Below, piece by piece: positions 57,284 to 64,000 of a DNA stretch of 64,000 nucleotides. The position numbers and the translations under genes are program-made. Source of the stretch: Pseudomonadota bacterium (lineage in GTDB: Bacteria; Pseudomonadota; Gammaproteobacteria; Steroidobacterales; Steroidobacteraceae); the NCBI GenBank assembly GCA_025356075.1, contig JANXUT010000002.1, forward strand, positions 1-64,000, read 5' to 3'. The notes under the pieces are model-generated. The model searched no databases, was not told the origin of the DNA, and worked only from the letters and a program-made list of their open reading frames with translations. Position 1 is the stretch's first letter. Every line of letters begins with the position of its first letter.

Positions 57284-57943
57284 TCAGGGTGCCGGCGATC
57301 GCAGGGCGCGCGCGGGCGCGGTGTCGGGGGAATCGGTTGCCGAGGCCGCGGTTCGCTGCGCCCAGCCGCGCCACAGCTCGAGCTGGCGGGCGAGCTGGGC
57401 GAGCTGGCGCTCGGGCGGCCATTCGGCGGGGATCAAGACCGCGCCGGGGGTGAGGCCGTTGATGAAGGTGATCACGCCGCTCAGGACCTCGGCCTTAAGT
57501 TCCTCGCTCCAGCTCGCCCACTCGGGCCAGCTCGCAGCAAAGCAGCGCTCGAACAGCCGCTGGTACTCGCGGTGCACCCAGACATTGATGCGCTTCAGGC
57601 GCCGGTCGGCCGATACCTGGCCCCAGAACGCCGCCCAGAACGCGCACTCCGTCGTGCGCTGGGCGTCGAGGGGCAGCGCCTCGGCGAGGAGGTCGATGAG
57701 CTGCGCGCTCGCCGCGGTCGGTCGGACGAGCCGCTCCTCGATGCGCCGGAGGATCAGCCGAAGCGCCGCGAGGATGATCTCCTGCTTCGAGTCGAAGTAG
57801 TGCGCGACCATGCCGGTCGTGTAGCCGGCCTCGCGCGCGATCTTGACGACCGTCGCCTGCTCGAAGCCGTGGCTCGCGACCACGCGACAGGCGACGTGCG
57901 CGATCTCATCGCGCCTCGCGTCGTGGTCGACGATCTTGGGCAT
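57284..57943 (-). CDS. TetR-family transcriptional regulator, BetI-like
   Basis: 219 residues. Helix-turn-helix at about 15-60 (HVACRVVASHGFEQATVVKIAREAGYTTGMVAHYF), then a long helical ligand domain whose WAAFWGQVSADRRL block resembles the BetI family (sensors of choline-type compounds). It starts seven bases after the carnitine dehydrogenase stop and ends 21 bases before the acyl-CoA dehydrogenase gene, so it is inside the operon it probably controls. The 16-bp palindrome at 59440-59455, in the leader of the first gene, is a candidate operator. Confidence 0.9.
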   Translation of the reverse strand: MPKIVDHDARRDEIAHVACRVVASHGFEQATVVKIAREAGYTTGMVAHYFDSKQEIILAALRLILRRIEERLVRPTAASAQLIDLLAEALPLDAQRTTECAFWAAFWGQVSADRRLKRINVWVHREYQRLFERCFAASWPEWASWSEELKAEVLSGVITFINGLTPGAVLIPAEWPPERQLAQLARQLELWRGWAQRTAASATDSPDTAPARALRSPAP

Positions 57944-57949
57944 CGCGCC

Positions 57950-59428
57950 TCAGCGCCCCATCCCGATCGCCCGGCCCGCCCCGGCCGGCCGCGGCAGGCC
58001 CGCGTGCGCTTTCGCGATCGCCTCGAGCTTGCCGTAGACCAGAGGTGGCATCGGCGCCGACTTCTTCGCCTTCGTGTCGACGTTCACGAACATCTGCTCG
58101 GCGGTGGCCGCGAGCACGCCGTCACCGCGGTGCAGGCGGTGGAACACGTTGAGGCGTTTGACGTCGAGGCCGATCACCTGCGTCGTCACGTAGATGCTGT
58201 CGGCCTGGCGGACTTCCGCCGCGTAGTTGATGTGCGTCTCGACCGTGTAGAGCGCTCGCCCCGCGGCGCGGTAGGCCTCGTCGATGCCGGCCCGGCGCCA
58301 GAGCGCATCGGAGGCATCGCCGAACACCTGCAGGTAGCGGGAATCGGTCATGTGGCCGTTGTAGTCGATCCACTCGGCGCGGACCTCGGACTCGAGGAGG
58401 CGAAGCGGCGCCGCCGGGTCGTCCTTGCGGGAGGCACCGCGCGCGGCGGCGTCGTTGAAGAGTCGCGTCTCGAGCGCCTTGAGCGTCCCGCCCGCGCCGA
58501 TGTCGAATTGCCTGAGCACCTGCTGGATCGCTACAAGATAGTCATCGCGCAGCCGCTCGAGCTCGCGGATCGAGCGGCCGTCGGCCGTCGCGCTCGTGCC
58601 CTCGACCATCTTGTCGATGAGGGAATCGGTGAGCTCCGGCGCCTCGAGCTTGGTCCACGGCCATTTGAGGCAGGGCCCGAACTGCGCCAGCATGTGGCGC
58701 ATCCCCGCCTCGCCACCGGCAAGGTGGTAGATCTGGTTCGTGCCCATCGCCGCCCAGCGCAGCCCAGGGCCATAGATGATCGACTCATCGAGCTCGCCGG
58801 TGGTCGCGATCCCGTCGTTGACCATGTGCAGGATCTCGCGCCACAGCGCTTCCTGCAGCCGGTCGGTCAGGTGGCCGGGAATCTCCTTCCGGACTTTCAG
58901 CGCATGCATGCCGATGTAGGTGTAGAAGCGCCGCGCCGCCTCGATCGCCGCATCGGAGGTCTGCTTGCCGCCGACGAGCTCGACGAGTGGCAGGAGGTAC
59001 ACGGGGTTGAACGGGTGGCCGACGATGAGCCGCTCCGGGGCAACCATGTCGCGCTGCAGGTCCGAGGGCATGATGCCGGACGTGCTGGATGCGATCACGA
59101 CGTCGGCGGGCGCGTGGCGGCTCACCTGCGCGAGCACGCGCTGCTTCAACTCGATCTGCTCCGGGATGTTCTCCTGGATGAAGTCGGCCTTCGCCGCCAT
59201 CGCGTTCAAGTCGGTCGTGAAGCTCAGCTTCCCTTTCGGCGGCAGTGGCGCGGAGGTCAGTCGCGCAAGCGCGGGCTCCGCGTTCGCGACGGCGCCGCGT
59301 ATCCAGGACTCCATCTCGGGCTTCACGTCCGCGGCGATCACGTCGATGCCGAAGTGCAGCGCGCGCGCGGCCCAGCCACCGCCGATCACGCCCGTACCCA
59401 GAAGCCCCAAGGTCTTCACCTGCCGCAT
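57950..59428 (-). CDS. cdhA: carnitine 3-dehydrogenase fused to a betainyl-CoA thioesterase-type domain
   Basis: 492 residues from the ATG at 59428 (GGGAG six bases upstream). Residues 1-325 are a 3-hydroxyacyl-CoA-dehydrogenase-like fold with GTGVIGGGWAARAL at 11-24 and the ASSTSGIMPSDLQ and HPFNPVYLLPLVE blocks typical of carnitine dehydrogenase CdhA. Residues about 345-470 form a hotdog thioesterase with catalytic-type DYNGHM at 355-360 and HINYAAEVRQADSIYVTTQV. CdhA converts L-carnitine to 3-dehydrocarnitine with NAD; the attached domain would hydrolyse betainyl-CoA made by the BKACE enzyme (gene at 40504-41403). Such fusions occur in some Proteobacteria. First gene of the operon with the TetR regulator. 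Confidence 0.85.
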   Translation of the reverse strand: MRQVKTLGLLGTGVIGGGWAARALHFGIDVIAADVKPEMESWIRGAVANAEPALARLTSAPLPPKGKLSFTTDLNAMAAKADFIQENIPEQIELKQRVLAQVSRHAPADVVIASSTSGIMPSDLQRDMVAPERLIVGHPFNPVYLLPLVELVGGKQTSDAAIEAARRFYTYIGMHALKVRKEIPGHLTDRLQEALWREILHMVNDGIATTGELDESIIYGPGLRWAAMGTNQIYHLAGGEAGMRHMLAQFGPCLKWPWTKLEAPELTDSLIDKMVEGTSATADGRSIRELERLRDDYLVAIQQVLRQFDIGAGGTLKALETRLFNDAAARGASRKDDPAAPLRLLESEVRAEWIDYNGHMTDSRYLQVFGDASDALWRRAGIDEAYRAAGRALYTVETHINYAAEVRQADSIYVTTQVIGLDVKRLNVFHRLHRGDGVLAATAEQMFVNVDTKAKKSAPMPPLVYGKLEAIAKAHAGLPRPAGAGRAIGMGR

Positions 59429-59439
59429 AGCCGCTCCCA

Positions 59440-59455
59440 CGACGCACGTGCGTCG
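59440..59455. promoter_or_regulatory. perfect 16-bp palindrome upstream of cdhA, probable TetR operator
   Basis: cgacgcacgtgcgtcg is self-complementary and lies 11 bases upstream of the cdhA start, just downstream of an AT-rich patch (59456-59485) that would hold a minus-strand -10 element such as TATATT. Read on the plus strand it is followed by eight T residues and would also look like a terminator, but no plus-strand gene ends here. A repressor-binding site in the leader is the better explanation. Confidence 0.6.
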
Positions 59456-59554
59456 GTTTTTTTAATCTCGAGACAATAATATAACACGGCCGCTCCGTGC
59501 CGCACGTCGTCGATAGTTTCTTTTACATTCAGTGGTTTACGGGCCAGGGACCCG

Positions 59555-59609
59555 CCCCACTCCCCGGCCGAACGGCCGGGGTGGGGAGGCTGACGGGCCG
59601 TTCGGCCCG
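59555..59609 (-). terminator. twin hairpins with complementary loops after the TonB receptor gene
   Basis: Hairpin 1 (59555-59586) pairs ccccac and cccggcc with ggccggg and gtgggg, leaving a two-base bulge and loop gaac. Hairpin 2 (59594-59609) pairs cgggcc with ggcccg around loop gttc. The loops are reverse complements, so they can kiss or the two elements can swap partners. They lie 20-75 bases downstream of the receptor stop codon and probably end its transcript. Confidence 0.6.
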
Positions 59610-59628
59610 CCAGCATCGAGCATCATCA

Positions 59629-62232
59629 TTAGAACTTCTGTCCGAACGCGATCGAGATCGTCCGCGGCTGTGCCGGGATGATGTACCGCTGCTGGCAGAC
59701 GCTGACCGTGCACTGCTCGAAGCGCGAGATTTGCGCGCGCTTGTCGGTTGCGTTCGAGACGTTAAGACGCCAGCTCATGCCGCTCTTCTCGATCCCAGCC
59801 GACAGGTCGAGCAGCCCGTACGCCGGCTGGTTGCCGATGTACTGCTGGTCGGCCGTCTTGAGCGCGGGCGCCGTCTGGCTCTGGTACACGAACGCCGCCT
59901 GGACGTTCGACTCCCAGCCGTCGAGATCGAAGACGTAACGCGCGACCGCGTTCGCCTTGAACTTCGGCGCGATCGGCAAGTCCGCCCCGGCCGGAGCCAA
60001 CGGCGAGAACGGCGCGTTGCCCGACGCCGGGCTCAGGTCCTCGCCCGGGTACGTGCAGTCGTTGGAGCTCACCGGCTTGCCCGCCGGGTCGGTGTAGCCG
60101 CAGTAGTTGTCCTGCAGGCGCGACTGCAGCAGCTGCACGCCGGTCGAGAGGTTGAGCCCGCCGGTGACCTGCCACTCGATGTTCGACTCGATACCCTTGA
60201 TCTTCGCGTTGCCGCCGTTCTGGATGATCGTCACGCTATTCGGTCCCAGGAACGAGAACTGGAAGTCGTTCCAGTTTTCCTGGAACACCGCGCCGTTCCA
60301 CCGCAAGTGATGTCCGAACCACTGCGTCTTCCAGCCCACTTCGTAGTTGGTCAGGAAGTCCGCCGCGTACGGCCCGATGCCCGGCGCCGCGGTGCGGTTG
60401 ACGCCACCCGGCCGGAAGCCCTTCGAGTAGGTCGCGTACACCATCACATCCGGCGTGATCTTGTAGCTCAGGTTCACGAGCGGAACGTGGCCGGTCTGCG
60501 AGATCTCCTTGTCGAGGTCCGTACACGGAGTGCCGCGGACGCGGACCACGCTGGATCCATAGGGCGCCACGCAATGCGACATGCCCGAACCCGTATGGGA
60601 GAAGTTCTTCGAGTACCCGTAGAAGCCGACCAGCGAGTTGTCGCTCTTGAACTGGCGCCAGCCGACGTTCGTCTGCAGCTTGTCGGTGATGTCCCAGGTG
60701 ACCTGCGCGAATACCGCCTTGTCGCGGTCAATGCGCTGCTCATCCGTCAGCCAGATCGTGTTGCCGGGCGTCGAGGGAATCGAGTAGTAGTCCGAAAAGC
60801 CATTCGGGTTGCCACCGCCGTAGGGGTTCGTGAACCCGAAACCGGGCATCACGTAGTTCTCGTAGATGTCGTGCACCTGGCGCTCGATGAACGCACCGAT
60901 CGTGGCCCGCACCTTGTACTGCTTCGGCGTCGAGACGCGCAGTTCGTGGCTGAACTTCTCGAAGTAGCCCTTCGAGACCACGAGCTCCTGCGGCATGATC
61001 GGCAGGCCGTTGTTGCCGACCCACGAGGCGCCGTAACCGTGCAACTTGTCGTAGAAGAACGAGTAATCGCTGTAGTCGGCGATCGAGTGCGTGTCGCGCT
61101 TCATGTACGCGCCCGCGTACACGACGTCGAGATCGGCGATCTTGCCCTCGACGGTCAGCGCCGTCTGGATCCAGCTGTCGTCGGAGTTCTCGGGACCGAA
61201 GTGCGCGAGCTGCAGGTCGCCGACGACCGGGTCGTAGCCGAAGAAGCCTTGGCTGGTGACCGACTGACCCATGACGGTCGGCGTAATCGTCCAGCTGTCG
61301 CCGAGGCCGAGCTTGAGCGACGCGCGGCCGCCCTTGGTATCGGCCGTGTTGTAGTTGTCCTTGCGATAGGCGGCGTTGCTGATCGAGCCCTTCCCGATGC
61401 TGCCGTCATTGCCGGGGTTCGACGACCACGTCGGGAAGTTGCGTACGCCGTTGATGATGCCAGCGTTCGCGTTGCTGCCGGCGACATTGTTGATGTAGCC
61501 GCCGTCGTGCTCGACCCAGCCGACCAGGCGGACTGCCGCAACCGGAGTCAGCGGCAGGTTCACGAAGCCCTCGGCGGTCCAGCCGGCGCCACCCTTCACT
61601 ATCTGGTTCGCGCTCAGGTCATAGCCCGCCGCGAACTTCGAGGGATCGGGCTTGTTGGTGATGATACGGATCGTGCCCGCCTCCGAGCTCGAGCCGTACA
61701 GGGTTCCCTGGGGACCTTCGAGCACCTCGACACGCTCTATGTCGTAGACGTGGACGTCGACGGTGCCGTCGATCGTCGTCACCGGCTGCTCGTCGAGGTA
61801 CGTGCCGACGCTCGGCTGCGAGCCCGAGTGGTTCTCGTTGGCGCCGGAGACGATGCCGCGCATGTAGACGTGCGAGGACCCCGGCTGGCCGTTGCCGCCC
61901 TGGCCCTGGCCGCGGCTGTAGGAGACGCTCGGCAGGAATTTCACGTAGTCATCGAGGTTCACGACATGCAGTTCGTCGAGCTTCTCGGCACCGAGCGCGA
62001 GGATCGAGACCGGGACGTCCTGCAGGTTTTCCGCGTGCTTCTGCGCCGTGACGACGACCTCTTCGAGGGCGCCCGTCGGGTTCGTCTGCTGCGCGTAGGC
62101 AACCGGAGCTCCGGCGAGGATCGCCGAGATGGCCGAGGCCAGCGGCACGTAGCGTGGTGCCGCACGACGGTGCCGGGTGACTTCGCCACCTTGTGCACTG
62201 CGGGCTCTGGTGTTGTGTCGACTAAGAGTCAT
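59629..62232 (-). CDS. TonB-dependent outer-membrane receptor
   Basis: 867 residues; GGGGAG lies seven bases before the ATG. An extended positively charged leader and signal sequence (ASAISAILAGAPVAYA, cut near residue 47) precede the TonB box LEEVVVTAQKHAENLQDVPVSI; plug motif VEVLEGPQGTLYGSSSEAGTIRI is near 165-190. The barrel ends with a family-typical aromatic C-terminus (TISIAFGQKF). The N-terminal pattern is common in receptors of sphingomonads and Steroidobacter-like bacteria. It starts 42 bp after the sulfotransferase gene. Ligand not known. Confidence 0.9.
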   Translation of the reverse strand: MTLSRHNTRARSAQGGEVTRHRRAAPRYVPLASAISAILAGAPVAYAQQTNPTGALEEVVVTAQKHAENLQDVPVSILALGAEKLDELHVVNLDDYVKFLPSVSYSRGQGQGGNGQPGSSHVYMRGIVSGANENHSGSQPSVGTYLDEQPVTTIDGTVDVHVYDIERVEVLEGPQGTLYGSSSEAGTIRIITNKPDPSKFAAGYDLSANQIVKGGAGWTAEGFVNLPLTPVAAVRLVGWVEHDGGYINNVAGSNANAGIINGVRNFPTWSSNPGNDGSIGKGSISNAAYRKDNYNTADTKGGRASLKLGLGDSWTITPTVMGQSVTSQGFFGYDPVVGDLQLAHFGPENSDDSWIQTALTVEGKIADLDVVYAGAYMKRDTHSIADYSDYSFFYDKLHGYGASWVGNNGLPIMPQELVVSKGYFEKFSHELRVSTPKQYKVRATIGAFIERQVHDIYENYVMPGFGFTNPYGGGNPNGFSDYYSIPSTPGNTIWLTDEQRIDRDKAVFAQVTWDITDKLQTNVGWRQFKSDNSLVGFYGYSKNFSHTGSGMSHCVAPYGSSVVRVRGTPCTDLDKEISQTGHVPLVNLSYKITPDVMVYATYSKGFRPGGVNRTAAPGIGPYAADFLTNYEVGWKTQWFGHHLRWNGAVFQENWNDFQFSFLGPNSVTIIQNGGNAKIKGIESNIEWQVTGGLNLSTGVQLLQSRLQDNYCGYTDPAGKPVSSNDCTYPGEDLSPASGNAPFSPLAPAGADLPIAPKFKANAVARYVFDLDGWESNVQAAFVYQSQTAPALKTADQQYIGNQPAYGLLDLSAGIEKSGMSWRLNVSNATDKRAQISRFEQCTVSVCQQRYIIPAQPRTISIAFGQKF

Positions 62233-62274
62233 GTCTTCGCTCCCCTGCTCGATGAATAGTAGAACTGACCGGTC

Positions 62275-64000
62275 TTAAGCGTGAGCCGCGCCCTCGGCGG
62301 GCGGCGCGAACTCCGGAACTTCGGGATACAGATCGAGTACGGGCCCCAGCGCCTCTTTCAGAGGGCCGAGCCACGGCTCGTAGTGGCGCCAGTGATCGAC
62401 GCCGTCGCGGAAGATGGGCTGGCGGACCTGCTCGGAGCTCGCGGTGCGGACGGCGCGCTCGTTCTCGTAGAACTTGAGGCAGTTGTCCTCGAACGGCAGC
62501 CCGCAGTAGTCGAGCAGGCGCCGCACCTCCGTCTCGGTGTCGACGATGTTGCGCTCGTAGATGACCCGGTGGACCCGGCCGGGCAGCGCCGTATCGAAGT
62601 GCGCCATCAGCTCTACGTAGTCGCTGTAGTAGCGACCGATGTCCTCGAGCGAGTACGAGAAGCCCTGACCGCGCGCAAAGTGCTGCTTGAACCCCGAGAA
62701 GCAGCAGCCGAGCGGGTGTCGGCGCGCATCGATGATCTTGGCGTTCGGCAGGATCAGGTGGATCAGCCCGACGTACGGCCAGTTGTTCGGCATCTTGTCG
62801 ACGAAGCACGGCGCCGCGGTCTTGCGCTGCACGCGGGTGCCCGCGATGTAGCGCTCGCCGAACGCCTCGAACTCCTCGCGCTTGAGGGCATCAAGAGCGT
62901 CGACGTATCGGGTCTCGCCGTCATTCCGGGCGCGACGCGCGATTTCCTCGGCGATCGCCGGGATATCGGCCAGCTCCATCGTCCCTTCGACCAGCGAGTG
63001 GCTCGACAAGATCTGCTCGAGGAGCGTGGAACCCGCGCGCGGCAGGCCGAGGATGAAGATGGGATCGGGCGCACCGGCACCCCAGCCGGCCCGCTCCGCG
63101 AAGAACTCCTTGGTCATCACCCGCTTGGTGTGCTCGATGACCTCGCGCGTATCGCGCGCCCGGTAGCGCAGCTGACGACGCCTGAGCTCGTTGCCGGTCG
63201 CGTAGTGGCTGAAGGAGTCTTCCCAGACCTTGGCGTCCTCGAGCGCCTTGCCGAGCGCGAACTCGAAGTGCAGTCGATCCTCGTCGGTGAGGTCCGTTCG
63301 CGCGAGCTGCCCTCGCATCGCCGCGACCTCGGCATCGGTGAACCGGAACGTCTTGAGGTTCGCGAGGCTCCAGTACGCCTCGCCGAGCGTGGGCTCGAGT
63401 TCGATCGACCGCCGGTAGGAGGCGATGCTCTCCTCAAGCCGACCGGCGGTCTTCAGCACGTGGCCGAAACTCATGCGGATCTTGGAGTGCTGCGGGATGT
63501 CCCTGAGGACCTTCTCGTAGATTGCGATTGCCTTGGAGAACTCGCCGAGGCTAACGAGGATCGAGGCCTGCAGGTTCCGGAAGCCCGGGTTGCGCGGCTC
63601 GCGCGCGAGAAGGCGTTCGACTTCGGCGAGCGCCTCGGCGGGCCGCGCCATGCGATTGAGCACGATCGCGAGGTTGAACCGGGCCGCGTCGAACGTCGGC
63701 GCGAGGTCGAGGCAGCAGCGCAGCAGGGCGTCCGCGTCGTGGTAGCGGCGCAGCCGCGCCGCGACTTCCGCCAGCATGCGCAGCGCCGCGACGTCGGTCG
63801 GGAACTTGAGGAGATGCGCCCTAAGCCGCGCCTCGGCAACCGGCAGCTTGTTTTCGACGAGCGCGGCGGCCGCCTCCAAGAGGCGCGGATCCTTCGTCGC
63901 GGACTTTATGAATCGCGCCCGTGCCTGGTCCGCGCCGGCATCGTCGCCGAGGACGTCGAGCAGGTCGGCGAGCGAGCGCCACGCGTCCGGGAAATCGGGC
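62275..64000 (-). CDS. TPR-repeat sulfotransferase, 5' end cut by window
   Basis: The frame stays open to the right end of the window (the TTG at 63879 is not a credible start), so the gene begins outside. About 285 N-terminal residues visible here are TPR-like helices (for example PHSK-type HSKIRMSFGHVLKTAGRLEESIASYRRSI units). The C-terminal sulfotransferase domain has the PAPS-binding loop LGLPRAGSTLLEQIL and the 3'-phosphate block DARRHPLGCCFSGFKQHF. It transfers sulfate from PAPS to an acceptor. Genes of this kind commonly sit beside TonB receptors in the same bacterial groups. Acceptor unknown. Confidence 0.85.
   Translation of the reverse strand, partial: PDFPDAWRSLADLLDVLGDDAGADQARARFIKSATKDPRLLEAAAALVENKLPVAEARLRAHLLKFPTDVAALRMLAEVAARLRRYHDADALLRCCLDLAPTFDAARFNLAIVLNRMARPAEALAEVERLLAREPRNPGFRNLQASILVSLGEFSKAIAIYEKVLRDIPQHSKIRMSFGHVLKTAGRLEESIASYRRSIELEPTLGEAYWSLANLKTFRFTDAEVAAMRGQLARTDLTDEDRLHFEFALGKALEDAKVWEDSFSHYATGNELRRRQLRYRARDTREVIEHTKRVMTKEFFAERAGWGAGAPDPIFILGLPRAGSTLLEQILSSHSLVEGTMELADIPAIAEEIARRARNDGETRYVDALDALKREEFEAFGERYIAGTRVQRKTAAPCFVDKMPNNWPYVGLIHLILPNAKIIDARRHPLGCCFSGFKQHFARGQGFSYSLEDIGRYYSDYVELMAHFDTALPGRVHRVIYERNIVDTETEVRRLLDYCGLPFEDNCLKFYENERAVRTASSEQVRQPIFRDGVDHWRHYEPWLGPLKEALGPVLDLYPEVPEFAPPAEGAAHA

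Noticed and set aside
59440-59468. Plus-strand intrinsic terminator (palindrome plus T-run)
   Set aside because: No plus-strand gene ends there; the element is better placed as an operator in the cdhA leader, though this is noted as an alternative.
55952-59479. Plus-strand open frame of 1175 codons across several genes
   Set aside because: It is antisense to MFS, acyl-CoA dehydrogenase, TetR and cdhA genes that have clear motifs; its own composition is Arg/Ala-rich with no domain. A high-GC shadow.
59497-62259. Plus-strand open frame of 920 codons
   Set aside because: Antisense to the TonB receptor whose signal peptide, plug and barrel motifs are clear; no recognisable domain in the long frame.
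62275-63879. TTG at 63879 as start of the sulfotransferase
   Set aside because: Reading continues without stop to the window edge with TPR-like sequence, so the true start is outside.

Overview
The window is GC-rich, Gram-negative DNA, packed with metabolic genes. Evidence for a proteobacterium is the TonB-dependent receptors (two), an OmpW-type barrel, a yehZYXW osmoprotectant importer and potGHI-type transporter genes. The receptor N-termini and the sulfotransferase/TonB pairing resemble those of Steroidobacter-like Gammaproteobacteria or Sphingomonadales, but lineage is an inference. I saw no rRNA, tRNA, CRISPR array, phage or intact insertion sequence. Both end genes are cut by the window edges.

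Layout. 0-2 kb: 3' part of an MttB-like methyltransferase and a cytosolic PhnD-like binding protein. 2-7 kb: fatty acid desaturase and yehZYXW on the minus strand. 7-10.4 kb: soxB-like oxidase, then an M48 protease paired with a triple-YbjQ membrane protein. 10.5-15.6 kb: minus-strand catabolic group (MFS carrier, hydrolase, aldehyde dehydrogenase, enolase-superfamily enzyme). 15.9-20.2 kb: 3-hydroxyisobutyrate-type dehydrogenase, LysR regulator, GMC (choline-dehydrogenase-like) oxidase and an HD protein resembling PhnZ/TmpB diiron oxygenases. 20.2-27.7 kb: potHI permeases, a TetR regulator fused to a degenerate Rieske oxygenase, a betaine-aldehyde-dehydrogenase-like enzyme and two intact Rieske oxygenases. 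27.9-37.6 kb: plus-strand run of class III aminotransferase, two FAD desaturase-like enzymes, GcvT-like aminomethyltransferase, potG ATPase and TonB receptor. 37.6-40.4 kb: aruH/aruI. 40.5-45.5 kb: plus-strand operon of BKACE, thioesterase, ADP-forming CoA ligase, caiD and ddaH. 45.5-46.2 kb: a gene-poor stretch with hairpins. 46.2-54.6 kb: second enolase-superfamily enzyme, Fe-alcohol dehydrogenase, LysR, full-length MttB-like protein, dimethylglycine-dehydrogenase-like protein, OmpW. 54.7-59.4 kb: MFS, acyl-CoA dehydrogenase, TetR and a carnitine dehydrogenase-thioesterase fusion. 59.6-64 kb: TonB receptor and a TPR-sulfotransferase.

How it fits together. The common thread is methylated onium compounds and arginine-like cations. 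A plausible path (inferred from families) is: gamma-butyrobetaine or carnitine is activated to a CoA ester (CoA ligase, acyl-CoA dehydrogenase, CaiD), or carnitine is oxidised directly (CdhA); the BKACE enzyme and thioesterases give glycine betaine; Rieske oxygenases and/or non-pyrrolysine MttB proteins remove a methyl group; the dimethylglycine-dehydrogenase-like and SoxB-like flavoproteins finish demethylation. DdaH would release dimethylamine and citrulline from dimethylarginine, and AruHI would degrade arginine-like amino acids. YehZYXW, PotGHI, two MFS carriers and two TonB receptors could supply substrates.

The most novel element is the TetR-Rieske fusion at 22085-23755. It has lost one Rieske histidine and both mononuclear-iron histidines, so it looks like an oxygenase scaffold turned into a ligand sensor. 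It is translationally coupled to an aldehyde dehydrogenase and lies beside genuine Rieske oxygenases.
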